From Kitasatospora phosalacinea (lineage in GTDB: Bacteria > Actinomycetota > Actinomycetes > Streptomycetales > Streptomycetaceae): a stretch of DNA of 64,000 nucleotides. The stretch covers positions 62,001-126,000 of the forward strand of contig NZ_JNWZ01000006.1 of assembly GCF_000716545.1 (NCBI RefSeq). Direction: 5' to 3'. Of this stretch, positions 6,808 to 16,788 are shown one piece after another. Position numbers and translations under genes: made by a program. Position 1 is the first letter of the stretch; every line of letters begins with the position of its first letter. The notes beneath the pieces were generated by a model. That model saw only the letters and a program-made list of their open reading frames with translations, was not told the origin of the DNA and searched no databases.

Positions 6808-9117
6808 GTGAAGCAGGGAATCGCCGCCACCATGGGCGCCTGGAGCGCCCGCCACCGGAAGACCGCGGTCTTCGGCTGGCTCCTGTTCGTCGTCCTCGTC
6901 TCCTTCCTCGGCGGCGCGCACGGCTCGGACAAGGTCACCGAGTCCGAGTCGCTGCCCGGCCAGACCGCCCGGGCCGCCCGGATCCTGGACGAGGCGGGGC
7001 TGACGTCCCCGGCCGGTGAGACCGTACTGGTGCAGAGCGGGTCGCTGACGGTCGACGACCCGGCCTTCCGCGCCGCCGTCGAGCAGGTCTCCGCCGCCGT
7101 CCGGGGCACCGGCCGCACCAGCGCGCCGCTGAGCCCGTACGACACCGGCGCGGTCTCCGCGGACCGGCACTCGGCGCTGCTGCGGTTCACCGTGGACGGG
7201 GACGACCGCGAGGCCGCCGTCGCCAACGTGCCCCCGGTGATGGACGCGGTGGCCGGCGTGCGGAAGGAGCGCGCCGACTTCGTGATCGAGGAGTACGGCG
7301 AGGCCAGCTCCGGCAAGTGGTTCAGCGACCAGTTCGAGGACGACTTCGCCCGCGCCGAGTGGACGGCCGTGCCGCTGGCGCTGGGCATCCTGCTGATCGC
7401 CTTCGGGGCCGTGGTCGCCGCCGTGCTGCCGGTGGTCCTGGCGATCACCGCCTTCGTCGCCGCCGGCGGCCTGGTCTCGCTCGCCTCCGGCGTGCTGCGC
7501 ACCAGCGACAACGCCGGCTCGGTGATGCTGCTGGTCGGCCTCGCCGTCGGCGTCGACTACTGCCTGTTCTACCTGCGCCGCGAGCGCGAGGAGCGCGCCG
7601 CCGGCCGCGACCACGCCACCGCGCTGCGGATCGCCGCCGCCACCAGCGGCCGCGCCGTCCTGGTCTCCGGCGTCACCGTGGTGGTCGCCATGGCGGGCAT
7701 GTTCCTCACCGGCATGGCCGACTTCCGGTCGATGGCCTTCGCCACCATCGTGGTCGTGATCACCGCCGTGGTCGGCTCGCTGACGGTGCTGCCCGCCCTG
7801 CTCTCGATGCTCGGCGACCGCGTGGAGAAGGGCCGCCTCCCCTTCCTGCACCGCCCGCGGCGCGGCGCCGGGGACGGCGGCCGGTTCTGGAACGCGGTGC
7901 TCACCCCGGTGCTGCGCCGCCCGCTGGCCGCCGCCGTGCTCGCCACCGGCCTCCTGCTCGCCGTCGCCGCCCCGCTGCTGACCATGCGCACCGCGAACCT
8001 GACCTTCCAGCAGGAACTGCCCGCGGGCAACGCCCTGGTCGCCACCTCCCAGCGGGTCGAGGCCGCCTTCCCCGGCAGCCCCTCCCCCGCCACCGTCGTG
8101 GTCAAGGCCCGGGACATCACCTCCCCGGAGATGACCAGGGCCCTGGCCGACCTGCAGGCCCGGGCCCTCGCCACCGGGAAGATGCACGGCCCCACCGGGC
8201 TGACCGTGCACGCCGAGCAGAACGTCGCGACGGTCGACATCCCGCTCTACGGCAGCGGCAACGACGAGACCTCGGTCGCCGCGCTGAAGGCCCTGCGCGA
8301 GGAGGTCGTGCCCGCCACGGTCGGCAGGGTCGCCGGCGCCGAGGCCCCGGTCACCGGCAGCACCGCCGGGTCGGTCGACTTCAACCGGCAGATGTCGGGC
8401 TCCCTGCTGCCGGTCTTCGGCTTCGTGGTCGCCTTCGCCTTCCTGCTGATGCTGCTCTCCTTCCGCTCGCTGACCGTCGCGCTGACCGCCGTCCTGCTCA
8501 ACCTGCTCTCCATCGGCGCCGCCTACGGCGTGCTCGCGCTGGTCTTCCAGCACGGCGTCGGCGCCTCCCTGATCGGCACCGCGGGCGTGGGGGCGGTCGA
8601 GAGCTGGATCCCGCTGTTCCTCTTCGTCATCCTCTTCGGCCTCTCGATGGACTACCACGTCTTCGTGGTCTCCCGGATCAAGGAGGCCCGCGACCGCGGC
8701 CTGGCCACCGGCGCCGCCGTCGCCCACGGCATCCGCACCACCGCCGGCGTGGTCACCAGCGCCGCGGTCATCATGGTCGGCGTCTTCGCGGTCTTCGGCA
8801 CCCTCTCCATGCAGTCCATGAAGCAGATGGGCGTGGGCCTGGCCGTCGCCGTCCTGATCGACGCCACCGTCGTCCGCGCCGTCCTGCTGCCCGCCGTGAT
8901 GTCGCTGCTCGGCGAGAAGAACTGGTACCTGCCCCGCTGGCTGAGCCGGCTCCCCCGGATCGGGGCCGAGGGTCCGGCCGTCGAGCCGGCCGGGGGCGGC
9001 GCCGCGCCGCGGCCGGCCGCTGAGGCCGTCCGGCGGTGCGCGGGGCCCGGGGCGCGGCGGTTCCCCGGGCCCCGCGCGCACGCCCGGCCGCCCCTCCCCG
9101 GGACAATGAACGGGTGA
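6808..9117 (+). CDS. MMPL-family membrane transporter, second copy (divergent)
   Basis: A 769-aa MmpL/RND-type transporter starting at GTG 6808 behind GGGGGAA. Its first helix is TAVFGWLLFVVLVSFLGG. The signatures are LAVGVDYCLFYLRREREERAAG in the first half and LFGLSMDYHVFVVSRIKEARDRG in the second, with G-x-D-Y aspartates in both. Two extracytoplasmic loops lie between, and the N-terminal one is short. The last 50 or so residues form a Pro/Ala/Arg-rich cytoplasmic tail with no membrane segment. The stop overlaps the start of the phosphotransferase (GTGA), implying one transcript. It is divergent from the first MMPL gene across 482 bp that contain two different operator-like arrays. The substrate is unknown. 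Confidence 0.92.
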   Translation: MKQGIAATMGAWSARHRKTAVFGWLLFVVLVSFLGGAHGSDKVTESESLPGQTARAARILDEAGLTSPAGETVLVQSGSLTVDDPAFRAAVEQVSAAVRGTGRTSAPLSPYDTGAVSADRHSALLRFTVDGDDREAAVANVPPVMDAVAGVRKERADFVIEEYGEASSGKWFSDQFEDDFARAEWTAVPLALGILLIAFGAVVAAVLPVVLAITAFVAAGGLVSLASGVLRTSDNAGSVMLLVGLAVGVDYCLFYLRREREERAAGRDHATALRIAAATSGRAVLVSGVTVVVAMAGMFLTGMADFRSMAFATIVVVITAVVGSLTVLPALLSMLGDRVEKGRLPFLHRPRRGAGDGGRFWNAVLTPVLRRPLAAAVLATGLLLAVAAPLLTMRTANLTFQQELPAGNALVATSQRVEAAFPGSPSPATVVVKARDITSPEMTRALADLQARALATGKMHGPTGLTVHAEQNVATVDIPLYGSGNDETSVAALKALREEVVPATVGRVAGAEAPVTGSTAGSVDFNRQMSGSLLPVFGFVVAFAFLLMLLSFRSLTVALTAVLLNLLSIGAAYGVLALVFQHGVGASLIGTAGVGAVESWIPLFLFVILFGLSMDYHVFVVSRIKEARDRGLATGAAVAHGIRTTAGVVTSAAVIMVGVFAVFGTLSMQSMKQMGVGLAVAVLIDATVVRAVLLPAVMSLLGEKNWYLPRWLSRLPRIGAEGPAVEPAGGGAAPRPAAEAVRRCAGPGARRFPGPRAHARPPLPGTMNG

Positions 9118-9992
9118 TCTTCGACGAACCGAGGGCGCTGGCCCTCCTGCAGGAAGCCTGCGCCCCGGCCGGGATCGACCCGGCCGGGGCTTCGCTGCTC
9201 GCGCTGGGGCAGAACGCCGTCTTCGACCTCCCCGCCGAGGGGCTGGTGGCCAAGGTGGGCCGCACCCCGGGCGGGGCGCCGCGGGCCGAGCGCGAACTCG
9301 CGCTGGCCGGATGGCTGGACGGCGCGGGCGTGCCGGTGGTGCGCCCGGCCGCCGGCACCGTCGCGGTGGTGCGCGAGCACCCGGTGACGTGGTGGCACCG
9401 GCTCGCGCCGGCCGTCCGCCCGGCCCGGCCGGTCGACCTGGCGCCGCTGCTGCGCGCGCTGCACGCACTGGGCCCGGCCCCCGTCCCGCTGGGGCGGCGT
9501 GAGCTGCTGGCCCCGGTGGAGGGCTGGCTGGCGGCCGCCGAGGGGCACGTCGACCCGGCCGACACGGCCTTCCTGCGTGCCCGGAAAGAGAGCTTTGTCA
9601 CCGCGATCGCCGGCCTGTCCCCCGTCCTGCCGCCCGGCCCGATCCACGGCGACGCGCTGCCGCGCAACGTGCACGTCACCCCGGACGGCCCGGTGCTGCT
9701 CGACCTGGAGTACATGGCCTCCGACCTGCGGGAGCACGACCTGGTGGTGCTGGCGCTCAGTCAGGACCGCTACGGCGTACCGGCCGAGGAGGTCGCCGCG
9801 TTCGACTCGGCCTACGGCTGGGACGTCCGCGAGTGGCCGGGCTTCGCGGTGCTGCGCGGGGCGCGGGAGACCGCGAGCGCCGCGTGGGTGGCCCAGCAGG
9901 CGGCCGGGAACCCGGCCGCGGCGGCGGAGTTCCGCCGCCGGGTGGACTCGCTGCGCGACGGAGCGACGGCAGTACGCTGGTTCGCGTTCTGA
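9114..9992 (+). CDS. Aminoglycoside phosphotransferase (APH)-family kinase
   Basis: A 292-aa protein with the APH/choline-kinase fold. It shows an N-terminal lysine-containing strand (GLVAKVGRT), the Brenner catalytic loop IHGDALPRNVHV (His-Gly-Asp...Asn) and the metal-binding LLDLEYM (Asp). The frame is open from 9036. The GTG at 9114 overlaps the MMPL stop by four bases and gives a natural N-terminus (IFDEPRALALLQEA). Members phosphorylate small molecules such as aminoglycosides, homoserine or choline. Nothing here identifies the substrate, so resistance should not be assumed. It is translationally coupled to the MMPL exporter. Confidence 0.82.
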   Translation: MIFDEPRALALLQEACAPAGIDPAGASLLALGQNAVFDLPAEGLVAKVGRTPGGAPRAERELALAGWLDGAGVPVVRPAAGTVAVVREHPVTWWHRLAPAVRPARPVDLAPLLRALHALGPAPVPLGRRELLAPVEGWLAAAEGHVDPADTAFLRARKESFVTAIAGLSPVLPPGPIHGDALPRNVHVTPDGPVLLDLEYMASDLREHDLVVLALSQDRYGVPAEEVAAFDSAYGWDVREWPGFAVLRGARETASAAWVAQQAAGNPAAAAEFRRRVDSLRDGATAVRWFAF

Positions 9993-10144
9993 CCGCTTCC
10001 GTCCGGTGGCCGCCCCGTGGCGCGGCGCACACCGCCCGCCCTGTGGCCCGGCTCACACCCGGACGGAACCACCCCGCTCGTGCCTGGCGTCGTACCGGAC
10101 GCCCCGCCCCCCCAGGCGGCCGGTACGACGTCAGGAGTCGCCCC

Positions 10145-11155
10145 ATGGTGAAGCCCCGCATACCCGCCCCCCGTCGTTCCCTCCTCCTCGGTGCCTCCGC
10201 GCTGCTCGGCACGTCCGCCCTGCTGGCGGCGTGCGGCGCGCCGGGCACCACCTCCGCGGCGGGGGACGCCGCGCACCGCTCGGCGCCGCCGAGCGCGAGC
10301 ACGACGGGCCCGGCGGGCGGGAGCCCCTCGGTGGCGGCGCGGCCGACCCCGGACGGCAGCGAGGAGGCCACCGCCTCCCCCACCCGCGTCCCCCCGCCGG
10401 CCGGGAGCACCGACCCGGCCTCCGCCTCCGCCTCCCCGTACGCCTCCCCGTCCGCGTCGCGGACCGGCGCGGCCCCCTCCCGGCCCGCCGCGAGCGCCAC
10501 GCCGGGCACGCCGGGCACGCCCGCCGCCTCGCCGAGCGGCACCGCGCCCGCCCCGGCCTCGAACGTGCTGCGGCACACCGCCTCGGGCGGCCGGACGGTG
10601 GCACTGACCTTCGACGACGGTCCCGGCTCGGCGACCGGTCAGGTGCTGGACCTGCTGGCGCAGTACGGCGCCAAGGCGACGTTCTGCGAGATCGGGAACA
10701 ACGCGAAGACCCACCCGGCGGCGGTGCGGCGGATCCTCGCCGAGGGCCACCGGCTGTGCGACCACACCGTGGACCACCCGCAGCCGATGCACACCCGGTC
10801 GCACGAGCAGCAGGTCGCGGAGATCCGCGACGCCAAGGCCGACATCGAGGCGGCGGCCGGCAACGCCCCGGAGATCACCTGGTGGCGCGCCCCGGGCGGC
10901 GACTTCACCGCGGAGAACGAGGGGATCGGCGCCGACCTGGGGATGAAGTCGCTGGGCTGGTCGGTCGACCCGCGCGACTGGTCCCGCCCGGGCGTGCAGG
11001 CGATCGTCTCCAACGTGCAGCACAACCTGCGCCCGGGCGGGGTGGTGCTGATGCACGACGGCGGCGGCGACCGCAGCCAGACGGTGGCAGCGCTCAAGCA
11101 GCTGCTGCCGTGGCTGGTCGCGCAGGGCTACTCCTTCGACTTCCCGCGGTCCTGA
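10145..11155 (+). CDS. Lipid-anchored polysaccharide deacetylase (NodB homology)
   Basis: A 336-aa exported enzyme. The N-terminus PRRSLLLGASALLGTSALLAACG combines a twin-arginine-like motif with a lipobox (LAAC), so it is probably an anchored lipoprotein. Residues about 35-145 are an Ala/Pro/Ser/Thr linker of low complexity, suited to spanning the cell wall. The NodB domain (about 150-330) has TFDDGP (metal-binding Asp), CDHTVDHPQP (His pair), WWRAPGGD and VVLMHDGGG. It removes acetyl groups from N-acetylglucosamine in peptidoglycan or another glycan. The ATG at 10145 follows AGGAG. The gene end is tandemly duplicated (see repeat at 11143). Confidence 0.92.
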   Translation: MVKPRIPAPRRSLLLGASALLGTSALLAACGAPGTTSAAGDAAHRSAPPSASTTGPAGGSPSVAARPTPDGSEEATASPTRVPPPAGSTDPASASASPYASPSASRTGAAPSRPAASATPGTPGTPAASPSGTAPAPASNVLRHTASGGRTVALTFDDGPGSATGQVLDLLAQYGAKATFCEIGNNAKTHPAAVRRILAEGHRLCDHTVDHPQPMHTRSHEQQVAEIRDAKADIEAAAGNAPEITWWRAPGGDFTAENEGIGADLGMKSLGWSVDPRDWSRPGVQAIVSNVQHNLRPGGVVLMHDGGGDRSQTVAALKQLLPWLVAQGYSFDFPRS

Positions 11156-11190
11156 GACCTCCCGCAGTCCTGAGACCTCCCGCGGTCCTG
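11143..11190. repeat. 18-bp tandem repeat carrying duplicated stop codons
   Basis: The unit CCCGCGGTCCTGAGACCT (11143-11160) is followed by a one-mismatch copy (11161-11178) and a partial third copy (11179-11190). Because 18 is a multiple of three, each copy repeats the deacetylase's last codons and TGA in the same frame, so the protein end is unchanged. Confidence 0.85.
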
Positions 11191-11215
11191 ACGGACCGCC
11201 GGGAGGGCCGTCAGG
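11187..11215. terminator. Bidirectional terminator between deacetylase and exonuclease genes
   Basis: Arms CCTGACGG (11187-11194) and CCGTCAGG (11208-11215) form an 8-bp stem with a 13-nt GC-rich loop. It lies between convergent genes and includes the exonuclease stop codon. Confidence 0.55.
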
Positions 11216-11918
11216 AGGCGGCCTTGAGCGGCCAGCGCGGGTCGACCACGGCCGCCGGGTCCTTGCGGCGCAGCCAGCTCTGCAGGTCGGCGGCCCAGGC
11301 CCGGTGCCAGTCGACCTGCCGCCGGTGCAGCTCGTCCAGCGGCAGGTCGCCGGCCTGCGCCGGGTACCGGTGGCCGAGGGCGACGGCGACCCGGACGGCG
11401 GCCAGCGCGTCGCTGCCGGCCTCGTGCGCGTCGCGCAGTTCGACGCCGTAGACCTCGCAGACCCGCTGCAGGGTGCGCGAGCCCTTGCGGTACTTGTCCA
11501 GCGCGCGGTCGACGACCATCGCGTCGACCACGGGGCCGACCGGGCCGCCGAGCCGGTCGGCCAGCACGGGCAGGCCGTGGCGGCGCAGTTCGGCGTCCAG
11601 CAGGGAGAGGTCGAACGGGGCGTTGAAGGCGACCACGGGCCGCCCGGCGGCGAGCCGGTCGACCAGGGCGCGGGCGATCTCCTCGACCGCCTCGGCGGCG
11701 GGGCGGCCGTGCGCGCGGGCCTCCTCGTCGGTGATGCCGTGGATGGCGGCGGCCTCGGCGGGTATCGGCACGCCCGGATCGAGCAGCCAGGTGGTGGCGC
11801 TCTGGACGCCGCCGCCGAGGGTGTCGACCACGGCGGCGGTGACGATCCGTGACTCCTCCGGGTCGGTGCCGGTGGTCTCCAGGTCGAAACCGGTGAGCGG
11901 CCCCTTCCACCAGGTCAT
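11211..11918 (-). CDS. DnaQ-like 3'-5' exonuclease
   Basis: A 235-aa protein of the DEDDh exonuclease family. Exo I is GFDLETTGTDP (about 9-19; catalytic Asp and Glu), Exo II is VVAFNAPFDLSLLD (Asp) and Exo III is HEAGSDALAAV (His and Asp). All catalytic residues are present. It is a stand-alone exonuclease domain, much shorter than a polymerase III alpha fusion, so a proofreading-like or nucleic-acid repair role is possible; the actual substrate is not known. The ATG at 11918 gives the usual MTWWKGPL start. It converges on the deacetylase. Confidence 0.9.
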   Translation of the reverse strand: MTWWKGPLTGFDLETTGTDPEESRIVTAAVVDTLGGGVQSATTWLLDPGVPIPAEAAAIHGITDEEARAHGRPAAEAVEEIARALVDRLAAGRPVVAFNAPFDLSLLDAELRRHGLPVLADRLGGPVGPVVDAMVVDRALDKYRKGSRTLQRVCEVYGVELRDAHEAGSDALAAVRVAVALGHRYPAQAGDLPLDELHRRQVDWHRAWAADLQSWLRRKDPAAVVDPRWPLKAAS

Positions 11919-12020
11919 GGGGTGTGTCCTTCCGTCAGCACTGCCAAGGTGCGTCCATCATCGCGCGCCGCAGTGACAGCGCTCGCGGCACGTCTGCCCG
12001 CCGGTCGGGCCGGCACGCGC

Positions 12021-13268
12021 TCAGGACACCGGCCGGGAGTCGCCCCACAGCCCCTCGAACTCCTCCCGGTAGACCTCCAGCAGCCCGGGTTCGGTGCCGC
12101 CGGACTCCTGCCCGGCGCCGCCGCGCAGCACCAGCGCGGGCGACTCGATGCCGCGCGCCTTGCGCAGGTAGGGCTGGACGACGCCGAGGTCGGTGGAGCT
12201 GCGGCGCCCGCCGGCGCCGGTGGTGCGCTGGCCCTCGACCAGGTACGCGGTGAACCGGGGCAGTTCGTCGAACACCCGGATCTCGAAGCTGCCCTGGTCG
12301 CGCAGCCGGGCCCGCACCCGCCGCACGTGCATGATGTTCATCTCCACCGCGCGCCCCAACTCGCCGCGCCCGATGCCCAGTTCGCGTTCGCGTCGGCGTA
12401 CCGCGCTGCTCGCCGGGTTGAGGAACAGCAGCCGCACCCGGCAGCCCTCGGAGGCGAGCCGGACCAGCCGCTTGCCGGTGTAGTTCTGGCAGAGCATGCC
12501 CAGGCCGATGCCGACCGCGTCCAGTCGGCGGGCGCCGTCGAGCAGGTCCTCGACCGGCAGGTCGCGCTGGAGCCGGACCCGGTCGGGGTGGACGGCGACC
12601 ACGTCCGCGTAGCGGCCGGCCACGAGTTCCTCGACCACGTCGGCGGGGACGCCGCCGTGCCCGCCGTCGAGCAGGGCGAGCAGCCGGGCGGCGGCCCGCT
12701 CGGTCTGGTCGAGGACGGTCTGCGACAGGGCCCGGTTGCGGGAGACCACGTGCCGGGCGACCTCCAGCTCGTCCAGGGCCAGTTCGACCTCCCGGCGGTC
12801 CACCAGGTGCGGTTCGAAGCAGGGCCAGTGCTGCACCATCAGCTCGCGCAGCTGCGGCAGGGTGAGGAAGACCAGCGGGTCGTCGTCCAGCGGGTCCAGC
12901 AGGTAGCCCTTGCGGCGGGAGACCTCGCGGACGGCGGCGGCCCGGTGCACCCACTCCTCGCCGGCCGGGCCGGCGGCGGCGGTCACCCACTCCTCGCCGT
13001 GGGCGGGTGCGTAGACCGGGCGCAGCACCTCGTCCACCAGGGCGCGCATCCGCTGCTCGACCAGGTTCAGCCAGACGTAGGCGCGCCCGGCCAGGCGGAC
13101 CCTGCGGTAGGCGTCGTCCCACTGGTCGGGGGCCCAGGCGGGCGGCATCCCCTCCAGCGGGCCGCCCTGCGGGGGCAGCGGGCCGCGGCCGCCGCGGACG
13201 ATCAGCGTGGGGGCCTCGCTGCTGCCCGCCCGCGGGTCCGTGCCGTCGCCGCCGGCGGGGAACCCCAT
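12021..13268 (-). CDS. SAV2148-type HEPN-domain protein
   Basis: A 415-aa cytoplasmic protein that I recognise as the streptomycete SAV2148 family, annotated with a HEPN domain; no function is established. Residues 1-45 are Gly/Pro-rich and probably disordered. A helical HEPN-like core spans about 46-210 (DDAYRRVRLAGRAYVWLNLVEQRMRALV to VARHVVSRNRALSQTVLDQ). A clean RX4-6H ribonuclease motif is not obvious; the expected position reads R-N-R-A-L-S. The C-terminal half (about 240-390: LVRLASEGCRVRLLFLNP, RFTAYLVEG) resembles a phospholipase-D-like sensor/effector region without HKD motifs. The ATG at 13268 gives MGFPAGGD. It is divergent from glgX. Confidence 0.75.
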   Translation of the reverse strand: MGFPAGGDGTDPRAGSSEAPTLIVRGGRGPLPPQGGPLEGMPPAWAPDQWDDAYRRVRLAGRAYVWLNLVEQRMRALVDEVLRPVYAPAHGEEWVTAAAGPAGEEWVHRAAAVREVSRRKGYLLDPLDDDPLVFLTLPQLRELMVQHWPCFEPHLVDRREVELALDELEVARHVVSRNRALSQTVLDQTERAAARLLALLDGGHGGVPADVVEELVAGRYADVVAVHPDRVRLQRDLPVEDLLDGARRLDAVGIGLGMLCQNYTGKRLVRLASEGCRVRLLFLNPASSAVRRRERELGIGRGELGRAVEMNIMHVRRVRARLRDQGSFEIRVFDELPRFTAYLVEGQRTTGAGGRRSSTDLGVVQPYLRKARGIESPALVLRGGAGQESGGTEPGLLEVYREEFEGLWGDSRPVS

Positions 13269-13668
13269 CCGCTACCTCACCTCTCGTCCGCCGCCCTGCC
13301 GGTGGCGGTGCGTCCGCTGTGTCGCTCCACCGCGACGGCCCTGGTCGCACGCCGCGCGGGCCCGGGGCTCGCGATCCGGACGATCAAGGGTATCGCCCGC
13401 CGGCGCCGGGCCGCAGCCCTCTTGACAGCAAGCGGACCTGCTCCCGACGGTCCGTCACCGGCCGGCCACGCCACGCCGACGGTCGGGCGGCTGGGACACC
13501 CGTTCGGGCGAACCACGCGCGAATGGGCGAGGAGTTCGGGCCGCCGCCGGGGAGTATGCGGGTGTGCCGTGCGTCACCTGGTTGCCGCCGGGCACATGAC
13601 CGGGCGCTCCACCGGGAAACCCCCGTGGGAGCGCCACTTCGCGTCAGGTACGAGGAAGTCGAGGACAC
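13269..13668. other. 400-bp divergent control region, SAV2148-type gene / glgX
   Basis: It holds the promoters of both flanking genes. TTGACA at 13423-13428 on the plus strand is a perfect -35 box, but only GACGGT is found 18 bp on, so the pair is doubtful. A hairpin just upstream of glgX has arms GGCGCTCC (13603-13610) and GGAGCGCC (13628-13635) with further pairing inside. No gene is visible. Confidence 0.45.
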
Positions 13669-15777
<2,109 letters not shown>

Positions 15778-15870
15778 CACCCCCGTGCGCCCCCGCCCGC
15801 CGGTCTGAACGCCCGCCGCTGCGGGTAGCCCCCCGCCCAGTGCGGATCCGCAGATCAGAGGGGGTACGAA

Positions 15871-16713
15871 GTGTCTCGTCGATGGTTGGTGACCGGGTGT
15901 TCGTCGGGGTTGGGGCTGGCGCTGGCGCGGGCGGTGGTGGCGGGCGGGGACGTGCTCGTGGCGACCAGCCGTGGGGCCTCGCCGCTGGACGCGCTGGCGG
16001 CGGAGTTCCCGGGGCGGGTGGTGCCGGCCCGGCTGGAGCTGCGCAGCGCGGCGGACTGCGCGGCGGCGGTGGAGCTGGCCCGGGAGCGCCTGGGCGGGGT
16101 GGACGTGCTGGTGAACAATGCCGGGGTGGGCCTGTTCGGGGCGGTGGAGGAGGTCTCGGACGCGGAGCTGCGCGACCAGCTGGAGGTGCTGGCGGTGGCG
16201 CCGTGGCGGCTGGCGCGGCTGGTGCTGCCGCTGATGCGGGAGCAGGGCGGCGGGCACGTGGTGAACGTCTCCTCGGTGGGCGGCCGGATGGCCTTCCCCG
16301 GCCTGGGGGCGTACGTGGCGGGCAAGTTCGCGCTGGAGGGGATGAGCCTGGCGCTGGCGGCGGAGGCCGCGCCGTTCGGGGTGCGGGTGACGGTGGTGGA
16401 GCCGGGCGGTTTCGCCACCTCGTACGGGAGTTCGCTGGCCGAGACGGCGGTGAAGCTGCCGGCGTACGGGGAGGCGCTCGCGCCGATGCACCGGGCGCTG
16501 CGCGGCATGGCGGGGGACGCGGAGCTGAACCGGCCGGAGGCGTTCGCGGAGCTGGTGCTGCGGGCCGTCGCCGGGCCGGCCGGCCCGGTGCGGGTGCCGG
16601 TGGGGCCGGACGCGTACGCGATGGTGGAGGCGGCGCTGGCCGGGGAGGCGGCGGAGCTGGCGGCGGCGCGGGCGCTGGCGGGCGCGGGGGTGGCGGAGCC
16701 CGATCCGGTCTGA
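15871..16713 (+). CDS. Short-chain dehydrogenase/reductase
   Basis: A 280-aa SDR oxidoreductase. The cofactor motif is TGCSSGLG (8-15), the structural motif is VNNAG, and a catalytic serine (NVSSVGG) is followed by YVAGK, the Y-x-x-x-K pair. The subfamily resembles classical NAD(P)-dependent ketoreductases acting on unknown alcohols or ketones. It starts at GTG 15871 behind GAGGGGG. It lies between glgX and treY on the same strand, with gaps of 93 and 75 bp, an unexpected partner for trehalose synthesis. Confidence 0.9.
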   Translation: MSRRWLVTGCSSGLGLALARAVVAGGDVLVATSRGASPLDALAAEFPGRVVPARLELRSAADCAAAVELARERLGGVDVLVNNAGVGLFGAVEEVSDAELRDQLEVLAVAPWRLARLVLPLMREQGGGHVVNVSSVGGRMAFPGLGAYVAGKFALEGMSLALAAEAAPFGVRVTVVEPGGFATSYGSSLAETAVKLPAYGEALAPMHRALRGMAGDAELNRPEAFAELVLRAVAGPAGPVRVPVGPDAYAMVEAALAGEAAELAAARALAGAGVAEPDPV

Positions 16714-16788
16714 GCGCCGGGGCCCGGCCCGCCCCGTTCGGCGCAGTGGGGGCGGTAGGCCCGGGGCGGCCGGGGTAGGCATGCGGGT

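Noticed and set aside
9114..9992. Aminoglycoside resistance gene
   Set aside because: The kinase fold is clear but nothing identifies the substrate; many such genes are metabolic, so resistance is not claimed.
13423..13446. Perfect -35 box TTGACA upstream of glgX
   Set aside because: The best -10 at 18 bp is GACGGT and the site is 240 bp from glgX; not enough to call a promoter.
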